From Dichetophora obliterata (Eukaryota; Arthropoda; Insecta; Diptera; Sciomyzidae), in contig OY986439.1 in the NCBI GenBank assembly GCA_963920525.1, forward strand, positions 46,164,982 through 46,228,981: DNA of 64,000 nucleotides, given 5' to 3'. The notes beneath the pieces were generated by a model. The model did no database searches and was not told the origin of the DNA. It was given only the letters and a program-made list of their open reading frames with translations. Made by a program: the position numbers and the translations under genes. Shown piece by piece: positions 34,396 to 46,058 of the stretch. How positions within the stretch are numbered: position 1 is the stretch's first letter; every line of letters starts with the position of its first letter.

Positions 34396-35191
34396 ACATA
34401 TCTTAAATAAGTTTTCTTTTTAAAAAAAAGATGCTTTTCTCTGAATTTGAAAAACCATTTTTAATTTTCCTTTCAAATTTTTTTTCTTAATAAATAAGAA
34501 GTTTTCCTTAATATTAAGACGATATGTTTAAAAAAAAAAACTTATTAGCACTTCTTAATTTTAAATGTTTTGTACAAGTATAATATATTATAATATAGTA
34601 ATAATTTAGTAAAAAAAATACTTTTTTTCTGAATAATCCAAAACGATTTTAAAGTAAGGCGTACAGTTTTTCTTAATTTTAAATAATTGAACTAAGGTTA
34701 AGTAAAATTTATTAAAAAATTTTAGTTATCGAAAATATTTTGCACTAAAGACGCTCGCGTTTAAAGAAACTTAATTACGAAAATATGAAATTCTCTCCCA
34801 ATCGAAGACCTATACTTTTAAAGGAAGTAAATAGTTATTGAAATCTTGTAATATTTATGATTTTTAAAACAAATAAAAAGGAGTATTCATTTTTAAAATG
34901 GCAACACATCATTTAAAGCTAATTAAAGTTTAATTTAATAAATTTTCATTACTTTCAGGAATAAATCTTCAGATAAAAGACAAAACCGTGTCCAAAGACA
35001 AAATGTACTCGATTTTTTTGTAGTGTGCAAATATATACTTTAGGGTGGTCCTTATTTTAGAAATTGTTGAGCACCCGATTTTTTTTGTTCCTAAGCGTCT
35101 AAAACTAAGCCCCTAATTTTTTTTCTACAACAACAATAACACGTGCCGCTCGAGGCTTGAAGTTTACTCAGAAGCAATGCAACTGAATGAG

Positions 35192-36966
35192 CATTAGGGC
35201 GTATCTAATCACAATTTTTTTTTAATTTCACATTCTAAGGGATCTCAAAAGTTGCATAGGTTCAAGATCTCCCAAAAAAAAATTACGAAAAAAAGGATGT
35301 CTTTCCCTTCCGCAGGGACAAAGTTGTTTTTGAGAAAACAGTAAAAACTTAACGATCTCAAAATGCTTTGGTGCATGCCACACACAGCGGACATGGACAA
35401 ATTTGTTGTTGTTTTCGCGGGTAATAGAAAAAACTGGAAATTGAGAGAGCTTCTCAGTCATCAAAAAATTTCCAGGCAACCGACAAAAATGTTCACGGCC
35501 CAAAGCTGAAAACAATTTGGACAACGGTTGCATTTTCTTGATGTTTTACGTTTAGTAGTAATAAAACTGCACTGCAGTAGGAAATGTACTATTTGAATTC
35601 ATCAGTAATGCGATGTTTGTTGTTTAGTATTGAATTGTACGCTGCTAGTGCTATACATGGCTTGAATGGTATTTATTTATAAAAATAAGAAAAATACTTG
35701 ACGAACATGCAAAATGCAGCCCGGCTAGCTGCAGCAAATGGATTCAACTAAACAGCTGAATATTATTTTTGATTGTTGTGAATGTAATATTAATGATTTA
35801 ATATATTGTTTTTTTAGTGATTGTGTATTTTTTAAAAATAAAAATATGAACGCAAAATGTGTATATGATGTTATTTATAAAAATGTATACATTTTTTTAA
35901 CTATATTTTCCATTTATAAACTATTCCATTGCATATATGAAAGTAACACGTCATTGCATATAGTATTTTTAGTGCTTGTATGTACAGCTGCAGTTGTCTC
36001 TTTCACCCTTGTATTTTAGGACAATCGTCAAGAGAAAATGTGAGCAGTAGATTTACTGATGGTTTAACTGATCAAGCTAGTCATACATTACAGCCGCGTA
36101 GTTAACAAATAAACTGTTTATATATACATATATCTTGTAATATCGTTTAAATCATTAAAATTTACAATATTCTAAGAGATAAGGTTATGGCTATTAATTG
36201 GAGTAGAAATATTACTGAAATGTTCATAAATGAATTTCAAAGCCAACCGGCTTTGTGAGATATTCTTAAAAAAATTGTAAATGCTTTATCATCAGTGAAT
36301 CTTAGCTTCTTTAAAAAAATTTATCATACCTTTCTTATGTCTGTCAATTCTCCATGGCTTAATCCAGCAGGATCTTTTTTCACATTTTTTAACTCCATCC
36401 AGAGTTTCATCAACTCAACAATTGTTTTTATTGTGACCATATCGTTGTCATCTATATATGTGGATACACTTCCTGCATACATATTGGCCAATGTAATTAA
36501 TTTTAAACCCCGGAGATCAGAATTTAACCCATCAATTTTAAATGCAAATAAAACCACTTATAAACAACCTATAGAGGGTAGCCGTTTTATTGAATCGATT
36601 GCATAAAGGAGCATTACCTGCACGAAATGGTAGCAAAAACGTAGTAAATTTAGCTTCCGCCATTATCGAACAGAAAACTACGTGTAGCATGCCGTGGACA
36701 AAACAATGAGAGAGAGGAAAAAAAATGGCGAAAATTCCAATGTTTGATGGACAAGCAGACACCGTGTGACATGCCCCTTTGTATTTTAAAGAAAGAAGAC
36801 ATAAACATATATCTTAAAGCAAAAGTAAATATAGATTTTCACTAACATTATATTGTCAAACTAGATGCCACTCTGGGTTTTTATCCACAGTGTCCTGTAG
36901 GAAGGATATTCGAATCAAAAGTACACTTGAGATAGCACAGAATTTCTGATTGTTATCTGATTGTGC
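35192..36966 (+). repeat. One-armed copy of the CATTAGGGCG element, interrupted
   Basis: 35192-35369 and 36778-36966 together align with the left arm of the element at 39395. They share CATTAGGGCGTATC, GGTCTCAAAAGTTGCAT-like and CAAGGACAAAGTTGTTTT-like blocks, AAAGCAAAAGTAAATATAGA and GGATATTCGAATC. The right arm is absent. The ~1.4 kb between the two halves is a separate insertion. Confidence 0.8.
35370..36777. mobile_element. Innermost element of the 35-37 kb nest
   Basis: Aligning with the uninterrupted copies at 39395 and 43974 shows that 35370-36777 is extra. Its ends, GGTGCATGCCACACAC and inverted GGGGCATGTCACACGG, agree at most positions. The flanks AATGCTTTG and CCTTTG hint at a 5-6 bp duplication. 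Inside, 36295-36606 (+) and 36324-36557 (-) are open. The minus frame has LKLITLANMYAGSVSTYIDD and ends KV-stop next to AAGGTATGATAA, which could be a donor. I do not recognise the protein. Confidence 0.65.
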
Positions 36967-37449
36967 ACCTTGTAACTTCACCAAAAATAGCTCCAGCATT
37001 TTTTAATTTAAATGAAGTGTTTTATTTTCTTCAGTGATGCTCCATGCCAAATTTCACCAAATCGGAGATGGTCATTCCGTAAGGCGGCCGGTATGTTCAA
37101 AATGGAATTGCTGTTTTATCTTTTTTTATCATATGTAGTAGATAATTTTTTGAATTCCTACCTGGCGGCACGTGTTAATAAAGTCCAACTTCTTTGAAAC
37201 TTTTTTTTATTCTTTTTTATATATAGGAACAAAATAAAAGGGTGCTCAAGAAAAACAAACAAAATTTTTTTTTCTCCATACTAATAAGGACCAGTCCAAT
37301 TAGTCATAATAATAATTTTGTAAAAATGTGTTTGATTCAAGTTAGTTTCAGTCTTAAATATAGCAAAATGACTTCTCAATATAAGAAAATTGATTCTCTC
37401 CGTTAATGTTACGGATATGTTATGATTATAATATGTTGTTGTTGTGAAG

Positions 37450-37950
37450 AGTGTTTTTTTGTACAGGCAAAGAATTTTAAACTGGCAACATTTTTTTCTG
37501 TGGCAGCCATTTCATTTGCCATTTCTCGGTTGTTTTGAGGTAAGGTTGGTTTGACAATTCATCATGAGTAGGCTCACGCTGGAGCAACGTTTGCAAATTG
37601 CTCAAATTTATTTTGAAAAACACGGCTCAATTCGATAAACACATCGCCATTACGTGCGTTTTTTTGGCATTCATAAAAAAATCCACCGTTTGGTGCACTT
37701 TATATGCCGGTGGAATCATTTGTCCATATGTCTTTGAAACTTGCAATGGTCAGAACGTTATAGTTAATGGTAGGCGATACAGAGACATAATTGTTAACTT
37801 TTTCGTTACTCAATTGGATTTACTACGAAATGTGATGTGGCAGGTAATGTCCAAAAATTACCGTTAAAATAAAATTGATTTCATGAATTTTTAAAACATT
37901 TTCCAGTGTTTTATTTCAATTTAAAGTTTTTTGCCTCTAAAATAAACACC
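37450..37950 (+). pseudogene. Internally deleted Tc1/mariner-superfamily element
   Basis: ATG at 37564 begins MSRLTLEQRLQIAQIYFEKH-GSIR, the usual N-terminus of an arthropod Tc1/mariner-group transposase. The frame then jumps to STVWCTLYAGGIICPYVFET with GQNVIVNGRRYRDIIVNFF (37676-37820), which belongs just after the first catalytic region. The helix-turn-helix and first-D stretch between them, and everything after the FF block, are deleted. Ends GTGTTTTTTTGTACAGGCAAA and inverted GGTGTTTATTTTAGAGGCAAA are fair TIRs. At ~500 bp it is a dead, deletion-derivative copy. Confidence 0.8.
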
Positions 37951-39394
37951 CATTAGTTATGGTCTGACTTTGATATGGTTTTGAAATAGTTATTGTATAG
38001 TTCTGTTCTAAATAAAGCATGCTCATGAGCAACATATAACACATAAAGAAAGAAAGCAAATTTTTATTAAAACTATTTTCTCACCTACTAAGATTTGCGG
38101 TTAACACATCTTTATAGAAAAATTTTATATTAAAATTAAATTTAATAAAATTTTAAATAATCTAAAATAATTTTGTATTTCACTGTATAATGCGCATTAG
38201 AAAAAAAATTTCGGATCTCTTCAATTTTAAAATCACGTAGACCAAACAAAACTATAGTAAAACTATCCATCATAACACTTTAAAAGAAGATTCCAGAATA
38301 ATTTCATTGAATTGCCTTTATACTTTTCAAAAAAACCAAGATTTAACTACCGATTTGTGCTCAAACTGCTTTGCTTAACTTAGAATTTAATATTCCAATC
38401 ACAACGTAATTGAATAAAACAATATTATGTCTGTGCAAATTTGTCCTTGCTTGTTCTATAGTTTAAATTTTTTTTTCTTTATTTTTTCTTTCAATTTGAT
38501 GTACACAGTCGATTTTATTTTTTATTGTTGCTACATTCTATGTATATATATATTGATGTGAAGGTTTAATATTGTGGTTGAATATTAAATAGTAGTAGCA
38601 AAAAAAAACCTTAAACAATTCATTTATAGAAAACACACAAATACACATGTATAAAATGGCTGATGCCTAAGTTTGCAAACCCATTTAACGATCCATTTGG
38701 AAAAATCTTGTATTCAAGTTACAAATAAACTCATAAATTATTCAGAACAAAAATCGTTGACATTTAAGCCAACAAAAATAACAATAAACAAATGGCTGAA
38801 AAATTGCAGTGACAAAATGTGACGGTAATGCATGAAATTTGTTACGATTTGTTAAGTATTTTTTTTTTTGTTTTTAGAAAACGAAGAATAAAAGATTGAT
38901 AGCTGAAAGACATACTGTCAAATCGCAAGCTCTTTATGGATGTAAATGGTGTGAAAAAGTTGACGTTACACAAAATGCTAGACTTACATAACTACTTAAA
39001 TATTGACAGCATTTGAATCCATTTAAGTTTTATCTTATTAAAAAATGAACTTACCATACAAATTGCCTAGAGTTAAGGTGCATTTTTCACTTACGTTATA
39101 AAGATTACTATAATAATAACAATGATGATCGAAAAATATATAGGTGGTACTTAAAAGTAGACCTGAGCGGGTTTACACAAATATAAGTATTCTAAAATAT
39201 TTGATATATCGTAATGTTTTATCAAAAGTTATGATATATTCTCTTCAGATAGCAAAAGGAAAATCGCTAAAGAAGAAGAAGATCTCTGAATTATCGATAT
39301 ATCAAAAACGCAATCTATGCTACTAAAAAAAACTAAGTCCACAAAAAGTGTATAGCAAAATTAAACAAGCTTTTAATATCAATGAGTATATGGG
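37951..39394. other. No gene recognised
   Basis: AT-rich spacer with long T and A runs. A 60-residue + frame at 39144-39326 has no recognised domain. Confidence 0.5.
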
Positions 39395-41287
39395 CATTGG
39401 GGCGTATCGAAAAATTTAGATCGTATTCTAAGAGGTCTCAAAAGTTGCATCGGGTGGTCAAGATCCCACAAAAAAATTTAGAAAAAAATAAGGATGTCTT
39501 TCTCTCCCGCAAGGACAAAGTTGTTTTTTTTTAAGAAAATCAGTCAAAAATCACGATCTCAAAATGCTTTGATTTTTGTAAGAAAAACTACATATGTTTT
39601 AAAGCAAAAGTAAATATAGACTTTAACTAACAATGTTTTGGCAAACATGATGTCACCCTCAATTTTTACCCACAAGTTCCTGTGTGACGGATATTCGAAT
39701 CTAAAGGTACACTCGAGGTAGCACATAACTTTTGATTGCTATCTAATTGTCTAAATTTTGGCGATTTTGCTTATAGTGTTGGCGTTTTCCTTAAATTTGG
39801 CGAATTAATAATTTGCGTATTTTTTGCATATGCATTTTCTTGTTTTTGAGAAATGTATACTTGAATTTTATTATTTCGTTAAAACACCTCAACTCAGCAT
39901 TCACAAGAATGATATACTAATATTTAGAGTTTCTGAGTTTGCCATTCGATGAGTCTCAATTGACTTAACCCGTCAATTCCCATGCTTCTGTCTGATGGCA
40001 GAATTTTTTTTTGTGTTAATTGACGTGTTTAGATATTTAAAACATGACAAATAAGAAAAAAAATTGACATCCCTTATTTTTTTTTTTGTAAGGGGGGTGT
40101 CACCTGTAGGTGTCACCAGGGCGTAATTTATACTTATAACTTAATATGGTAATAAGAAGATTACGACTTATTTCTATTACAAGTACATTTCTATTACAAG
40201 TTACATTCAATAACAACAATTTGCAAAGCAAGTATTACAGTACTTACCCTTTTGGCATTTTTATAACAAAAAAAAGTTTCAAAACCACTTCGATGCACAA
40301 AAATTTCAAAACTGTTTGAGACAAATGAATAATTTGACAGATGATGTATGTATCCGGGTTTCCAAAAAAAAAAATATAAGTACTAACGTGTGTTGATGAC
40401 GAGTTAACAATTGTTTTTAAGAAGTGTTTTAATGAAATAATAACCATAAAGGAGATATGAACAATATTTGTTACATTTCATGCTTGAAGTAACTTTTTTA
40501 AATATCAAAATAGGGAAAAAAATCGTGGTCTTTTCCTGATGTTTTGAAGTAGATATTTTTAGACAGGGTTTTGTTCAAAACTATTTGCAAAATCCGAATT
40601 GAAAAAATTATCTTCGGTACCACTTCTGGTGCCGATATATATAAACTTATATTCATGTGTTTGAAAAAGTTAAAAAATAGCATTCATGTATACATTTCTC
40701 CAAAACAGGAAAATATATATGCGAAAAATATGCAAATTATCAATTCGCCAAATTTAAAGAAAACGTTAGCACTTCAATCAATATCACCAAAATTTAAACA
40801 ATCAGGTAACAATTAAAAGTTCTATGCTATCTCGGGTGTACCTTTGGATTCCAATATCCTTCACACCAAGGGCGTAGGCAGGGGGCAGTTGAGATTTTTT
40901 TGTATTTGATGGATTTTTTAATAGTTTCTATATGTGATCCTTTTCAATGTGTAATTTTACCTTTTTCTTTGAATCTAGACCTGAAAAAGTTAAAATCAAA
41001 TCAGTTTCTTAAAGCGATATTGTATAATTTTGTAAAATATTGTTTACTGTTCAAACGGGAATTTAAAAACTTAGATATTAACATGAAGTAGACAATGTGA
41101 ACATTTTTTGGTTTATAATTAAATTGTGACATTTTCATGATTTTACAAGGTTAAAATTTTTAAAGCGTTAAGTCAAGTAATTTATAAAAGAAAAAAACTG
41201 CAACATTTTTCGTTACACAGAAATTAAGAAACTCTTTTCAATACCGTTTGTATTGGAGATTAGAGCATCGGTGGTAACCGAATAAAT

Positions 41288-42009
41288 GTGGGAATTGCCA
41301 ATATTGAACTGCTTCAAAATATTTTCCACTTCCGTTTTTTCGGCACTTGGTCGGATCATACAAAAAAAAGTTACAAATTTAAAATACCTCTCTCGGCTAT
41401 TGCCAGTGGTAAGTCAATAGTAGCAATCTTTTCAACGCCAGCTATCTGTGAGTTGGAGCAAACATTAAAAAAACTGAATACCGCCAAGTTGAATTTGTTA
41501 ATTGATCAATACGCTCAAGAAATGAGTTTTATTTCTGCTTGAAAATTGAAGAAGTTGCCAAATTTTATGCATAAGAGGAGCTAGAAAAGGAAACGGAAAT
41601 TTGGTACGCTGTTTGGAAAAAGAAAAATAAGTCGCAAGAAGACTTAAAGTTATTGGAACCTTCGGAACTGGTGGAGAACGCGATTCCATTATTTCCAGCT
41701 ACAAAAAAAAGCTCTGGAAATACTGCTCGCTCTATCATGCACAACATGTGTGAGAACGTTCGTTCAGCACATTAAGAAAAGTGAAAACATGGCTACGATT
41801 AACGATGGGCGATGACCGTTTGAATGTACACACATTTTTATCTATTACAAGCTCATAACATAATTCAGAAAAATTTGCAAAACTCTTTTATTATAGGTTT
41901 GTGCATGTTGAGTCTCCATCGCAAATTTGTGCCAGAAAACGAGGAAAACATTCTAGACGAAACTATTAACCGTTTTTTGGAAAATCCTCGGCAACTTATA
42001 TTCAAATAA
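41288..42009 (+). pseudogene. hAT transposase, C-terminal half, broken
   Basis: The 41288-41542 frame (IELLQNIFHFRFFGTWSDHT...) leads to a segment reading EIWYAVWKKKNKSQEDLKLL and then LPFLQ-like and TTCTCERSFS-like residues (41620-41780) through a 2-nt frame disturbance near 41751-41758. Next come LRKVKTWLRLTMGDDRLN, a 66-nt intron with donor GTACAC at about 41826 and acceptor TTATTATAG at 41896, and then GLCMLSLHRKFVPENEENIL ending at TAA 42007. These are the hAT RSFSTLR...LRSTM...RLNGLCML...R dimerisation motifs. The zinc finger and the first catalytic residues are missing. Not functional. Confidence 0.82.
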
Positions 42010-42090
42010 GAAAAAAATATTTTTTTTATTGAATTTTTTGTATTATTTTGTTGAGTTTTCCTTACTTTGAGTTTTTGAGAACTTTTTTTA

Positions 42091-43378
42091 TTGGGGGTTG
42101 GAATTAGTTTTAAAGGTTTTCTAAGAGATGGCGTAACTATCAATAGATCGCATCGGGCACACCTGTGACTATATTCATTTCAAAGCACATTGTCTAAGCT
42201 TCATTTTTCAGTATGTGTCATTCCACTGAAGTGTAAACAACATATATTTTTTTCTCTGTGAACATGTCGACTTTCGTTCCAACAAAACGCAATTTGCGGG
42301 AAGGTTTACTTTTGTGCTTCCATTTGAAGAAAAAAGCGGTTGAAGCACAACGCACGCTTACTGAGGCTTACGGGGACTATGCTCCATCGATTTCTACTTG
42401 TGAGTACTGGTTCCGTCGGTTTAAAAGTGGTGATTTTGATACGGAAGACAAAGAGCGTCCGGGCCAGCCGAAAAAGTTTGAAGATGAGGAATTGGAGGCT
42501 TTGCTCGATGAAGACCCGTGTCAAACCCTTCAAGAATTGTCAGAATCATTGGGAGTCGACTTATCAACGGTCGGCAAACGCTTGAAGGCCATGGGAATGA
42601 TTCAAAAGCAAGGAAATTGGGTGCCGTACCAGTTGAAGCCGATAGACGTTGAACGGCGATTTTGCATGTGCGAACAACTGCTTCAACGGCATAAAAGGAA
42701 GAGTTTTTTGCATCGTTTTGTCACTGGCGATGAAAAGTGGATCCATTACGATAATCCTAAGCGAAAAAAATCGTGAGGACCACCCAGCCATGCATCAACA
42801 TCGAGGGCCAAGCCGAATATTCATGGCGCCAAGCTTATGATGTGTATTTGGTGGGATCAGAAGGGTGTCGTGTACTATGAGCTGCTAAAACCTAACGAAA
42901 CCATCACTGGGGAACGCTACCAACAACAATTGATGCAATTGAGCCGAGCATTAAAGGTTAAACGGCCGGAATATGCCAAAAGACACGACAAAGTGGTTTT
43001 TCAACATGACAACGCACGGCCACATGTTGCAAGAACCGTCAAGGAAACGTTGGAGGCGCTGAATTGGGATGTGCTACCCCACCCGCCTTATAGCCCAGAC
43101 ATAGCCCCTTCCGACTACCACCTATTCAGATCGATGACGCATGGCTTGGCTGAGCAGCGCTTCACTTCTTACGAGGATACCAAAAAATGGGTCGATTCGT
43201 GGATTGCCTCAAAAGACGAATTGTTCTTCCGGCGCGGAATCCATATGCTGCCAGGAAGATGGGAAAATGTTGTAGCTAACGATGGACAATACTTTGAATA
43301 ATATACATTGTACCGTTGTTTCTAAATAAATGCTCAAAAACCGAAAAAAAAACCTTTAAAATTAATTCCAACCCCCAA
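42091..43378 (+). mobile_element. Mariner element, mauritiana-type, nearly intact
   Basis: TIRs TTGGGGGTTGGAATTAGTTT and inverted TTGGGGGTTGGAATTAATTT agree at all but one of about 29 positions. TA dinucleotides flank both ends (42089-42090, 43379-43380), the mariner target. The 1288-bp length is the family norm. It sits just downstream of the transposase remnant of the hAT element. The single mismatch between TIRs and the near-complete ORF suggest that it is the youngest insertion in this nest. Confidence 0.97.
42264..43301 (+). pseudogene. Mariner transposase with one in-frame stop
   Basis: The transposase cuts and rejoins the element at TA sites. From ATG 42264 (MSTFVPTKR; an ATG at 42258 is also in frame) the frame has 345 codons, the length of the Mos1-type enzyme. 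It has an N-terminal helix-turn-helix pair (to about residue 110) with CEYWFRRFKSGDFDTEDKE, then WVPYQL. Catalytic residues of the DD34D triad fall at D156 (VTGDEKWIHYD), D249 (FQHDNARPH) and D284 (YSPDIAPSDYHLF), the canonical positions. The only lesion I see is TGA at 42774-42776 (codon 171, after PKRKKS), easily a TGG change; the frame continues unbroken to TAA at 43299. It is probably inactive as it stands unless the stop is read through or is a sequencing error. Confidence 0.95.
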
Positions 43379-43974
43379 TAATACTTTTTTAAACCATATT
43401 TTTTAACGATATCATATTTTAAAATGAGTTTAACCTGAATTTAATGTATGAAACTTTATTTGATCTCATAGCTAGCGTTTGTTTGATATACATAAGTTGG
43501 AAGTCTTTTTCTCTTAGACTCGATTATTTATAAAAACATCAAGTAATAAGACACCATACCTTCGTTTTGAACTATTTTCATTGACTCGTAAAATTCATGA
43601 ATGAAAGATATGGTAAAAAAATTTTATAAGGTCTTGCCCTCCCCCCCTAATTTTAATCCTGCCTGCGCCCTTGCTTCACACAGGACACTGTGGATAAAAA
43701 CCAAGAGTGGTATCGTGTTTGCCAAAATATTGTTAGTTTAAGTCTATATTTACTTTTGCTTTAAGACATATTTAGTTTTTCTTACAAAAACTAAAGCATT
43801 TTGAGATCGAGATTTTTTACTGTTTTTCTCAAGAAACGACTTTGTCCTTGCGGGAGAGGAAGATAACCTTATATTTTTCGAAAATTTTTTTGGGAGTCAA
43901 GATCTCCCAATGCAACTTTCGAGACCTCTTAGGATGTGAAATTCGAAAAAATTTTAATTCGATACGCCCTAATG

Positions 43975-44518
43975 GATATTTCCAGAAAAATGTCTACCGT
44001 GCGTGACCTGAAAAATGTCTACAGTGGTTTTTTGCTTCATGTATGTGTTGTGCAAGCTTACACCTATTTGTTCTATTGAAGGCTTTGCACGTGTCCATGC
44101 AGTAGCCATTCTCCGTAGAATAAAATGGTCGAAATCAAGATCAGGTTCGTTTCGCAAAAAAGTGTTTGTACAAAAAGTGCTTGAAAATATTTAAATAATT
44201 GTTTAAATGTAATAGCAAGTGCAAAATGTAAATAAACAAATGTGAGAGAATTATATACATACAAAAAATCATGAAAAAACTGATAACTCCAATAACTGCC
44301 CAACGGTGCACATAAGCAACATCCTGTAACTAACGAACTCGGGCACCAAGGACTTTAAAATTTTTGTCAGTTCTTATTTGAGTATAGACTAGTACATATC
44401 TGACTACAAAAAATGTGTAGCCCCACCCATTTGAATTCGGGCATGAAAGGGTTAAAACTTATTAAAAACTTTTATTTATGATATTATCTAGAGTAGAGTT
44501 TATTATTATTAATAGAGT
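43975..44518. other. No gene recognised
   Basis: AT-rich spacer between the nested element and the LINE. Two short minus-strand frames (43969-44303) overlap each other and have no domain that I recognise. Confidence 0.45.
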
Positions 44519-45331
44519 AGAGTTCAATGCAAGCAAGACCCAGTGTTGTCTGTTAACCCACAAGCGAGTGAATTGCCCTTTAGCTCCTTTCAGTATGAAT
44601 CTCCTTTCAGTGGTGTGGATCTTGTAGAATCAGCCGCTCTTAACGTTCTGGGCATATCGATCCAATCTGATCTTCGTTGGAATGATCATATTTTCGATGT
44701 GTCGAAAGAAGCGGGCAAGTGCCTTGGTTTTCTAAAACGGTGCAAAAAATATTTCACTTCAGCTGATCTTCGCATGATCTACACCTCATATATTAGGCCG
44801 AAAATGGAGTACAATTCGCACATTTGGGCAGGGACTTCAAGATCTTATTTGGAGCTTCTGGACCGAATTCAACGTCGTGCGATATATTTGATAGGAAATG
44901 AAAGTATTTCATCCTCGTTCAACTCTCTTGAGCATCGACGTAATGTAGGTTGCCTAAGCCTTCTGTATAGGTATTACCATGGGAAGTGTTCAAGGGAGAT
45001 ACATGGCCTGACGCCACCAGCTCGTGTGTTTCCCAGGTCCACTCGGGCAGCTGTCCAAGCCCACCCCTTTACCATTGCATCAATGCCTAATAGAACCTCG
45101 CATTACCGTGATAATTCGTTCTTTAGTCGCGTGGTTAAGTTGTGGAATAGTCTCCCTGCGAGCGTGTTTCCCGGCAGTTTTGAGCTGTGCAAATTCAAAA
45201 CAAATCTTCACCGACACTACTCCATCTATCCACCCTCCAACTAACTATCACCCATCTTCCGAATCAACACAATGCTTACGCATTTATAGGGGGCATCCCC
45301 TGAGCGTTGGTTCAGTCTAAAAAAAAAAAAA
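44519..45331 (+). pseudogene. 5'-truncated jockey/CR1-like LINE with poly(A)
   Basis: EFNASKTQCCLLTHKR (44520-44570) is the segment just after the RT YADD box. A frameshift near 44590-44610 then leads to a 233-residue open frame with VLGISIQSDLRWNDHI, AGKCLGFLKRC, YTSYIRPKMEYNSHIWAG, LDRIQRRA and, near the end, FFSRVVKLWNSLPASVF. These are the thumb and C-terminal blocks of an insect ORF2. The stop at 45242 is followed by a short 3' UTR and 13 A at 45319-45331. Endonuclease and palm are missing, which is classic 5' truncation on insertion. No target duplication was found. Confidence 0.92.
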
Positions 45332-46058
45332 TCTAGGAGAAACATTTTAATTTTATTAATTTAGGAAATTTCTATATAAATTCATTAACCATAATGATCA
45401 AATCGTCTGCACTGTTTCACAAATGTAGTTTTTTTTCGTAAATGTTTAGTAAATGTTTCGTAAACTTTTTGTTTTAGTAAAAATGGAAGGCATTTTTTTT
45501 TAGGATTCGCCCGGAGGTATGAATCTTCCAAAGATACGTACACCCGACCTACACGCATGCACGATTTACATTCTAGATACTGCCCGGATCAGCCGGGACA
45601 GACAGAATGTACCTACGTACTAAGCATACCCCCTATTGGCTAAAGATAATAGAAAAATGGTTGAGATAAGAAAAGGACAATATATTAAATTTGTTAATTA
45701 CTAAATTACATAATTACTTTACTACCTTATTACTTAATCACCCAATTTAAATTTAAGGAAATTTTGTCGCGTGGGTAATGTCGCGTGAGTTACAGCAAAT
45801 ATTTTTTTGGAAACTAAATAAATTTTAAAATAAGCAAAGTCCATAGGTAAAGTGGGTTTATTATGAAACTTCACTATTTTACTATAATTTAAAAATTAAA
45901 ATCAAAAACAAATTGTATGGGAAAATTTGCTGAGTTTTTACAATTTAAACTTGCTTGTAAAACACACTTCCTTTTTTTGTCGCATGAGTTACGGCCATAT
46001 TTGCCACCACCATTTTTAATTAGATACTATTACTATTTTTCGTAAGACACATGCACTA
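45332..46058. other. No gene recognised; GTCGCGTGAGTTAC words
   Basis: Repeated TGTCGCGTGRGTWAY words at 45765, 45780 and, as TGTCGCATGAGTTACGG, 45978. Another is near 46880, beyond the inverted-repeat element, as TGTAGCGTGAGTTACAATGG. They may belong to one larger repeat into which the next element inserted. Confidence 0.45.

Larger units (their letters stand above)
35042..37298. mobile_element. Outermost element of a three-level nest (TGGTCCTTATT ends)
   Basis: AGGGTGGTCCTTATTTTAG at 35042 and, inverted, ATTGGACTGGTCCTTATTAG at about 37281-37300 mark the ends. Inside both ends lie GAGCACCC, TTGTTCCTA and, deeper, AACACGTGCCGC as further inverted blocks (right copies at 37235-37247, 37225-37233 and 37168-37179). 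A possible coding scrap is at 37012-37197. It hosts the element starting at 35192, which itself hosts another. No target duplication was found. Confidence 0.6.
40867..43673 (+). mobile_element. hAT element with perfect 8-bp duplication CTTCACAC
   Basis: Ends CAAGGGCGTAGGCAGG and inverted CAAGGGCGCAGGCAGG (15 of 16) are flanked by identical CTTCACAC at 40859-40866 and 43674-43681. CAAGG-type ends and an 8-bp duplication define hAT. It lies within the right arm of the inverted-repeat element. Subtracting the mariner, it is about 1.5 kb and carries only the C-terminal half of a transposase, so it is an internal-deletion or decayed copy. Confidence 0.93.
39395..43974. mobile_element. Inverted-repeat element (CATTRGGGCG ends), hosting a hAT and a mariner
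   Basis: The left arm (39395-39775) begins CATTGGGGCGTATCGAA. The right arm is its inverse: 40765-40858 plus 43682-43974, ending TTCGATACGCCCTAATG. Shared blocks are AAGAGGTCTCAAAAGTTGCA, TCCCGCAAGGACAAAGT, CGATCTCAAAATGCTTT and AAAGCAAAAGTAAATATAGA. Without the insertion it was about 1.77 kb with ~380-bp arms. The short centre (39776-40764) holds poorly coding frames and a T/A-run block with GGTGTCACCTGTAGGTGTCACC at about 40087-40108. No transposase was recognised, so it probably moved with help from elsewhere. Confidence 0.8.

Noticed and set aside
42306..42840. Minus-strand and +2 frames of 63-81 residues over the mariner gene
   Set aside because: Shadows of the transposase reading frame.
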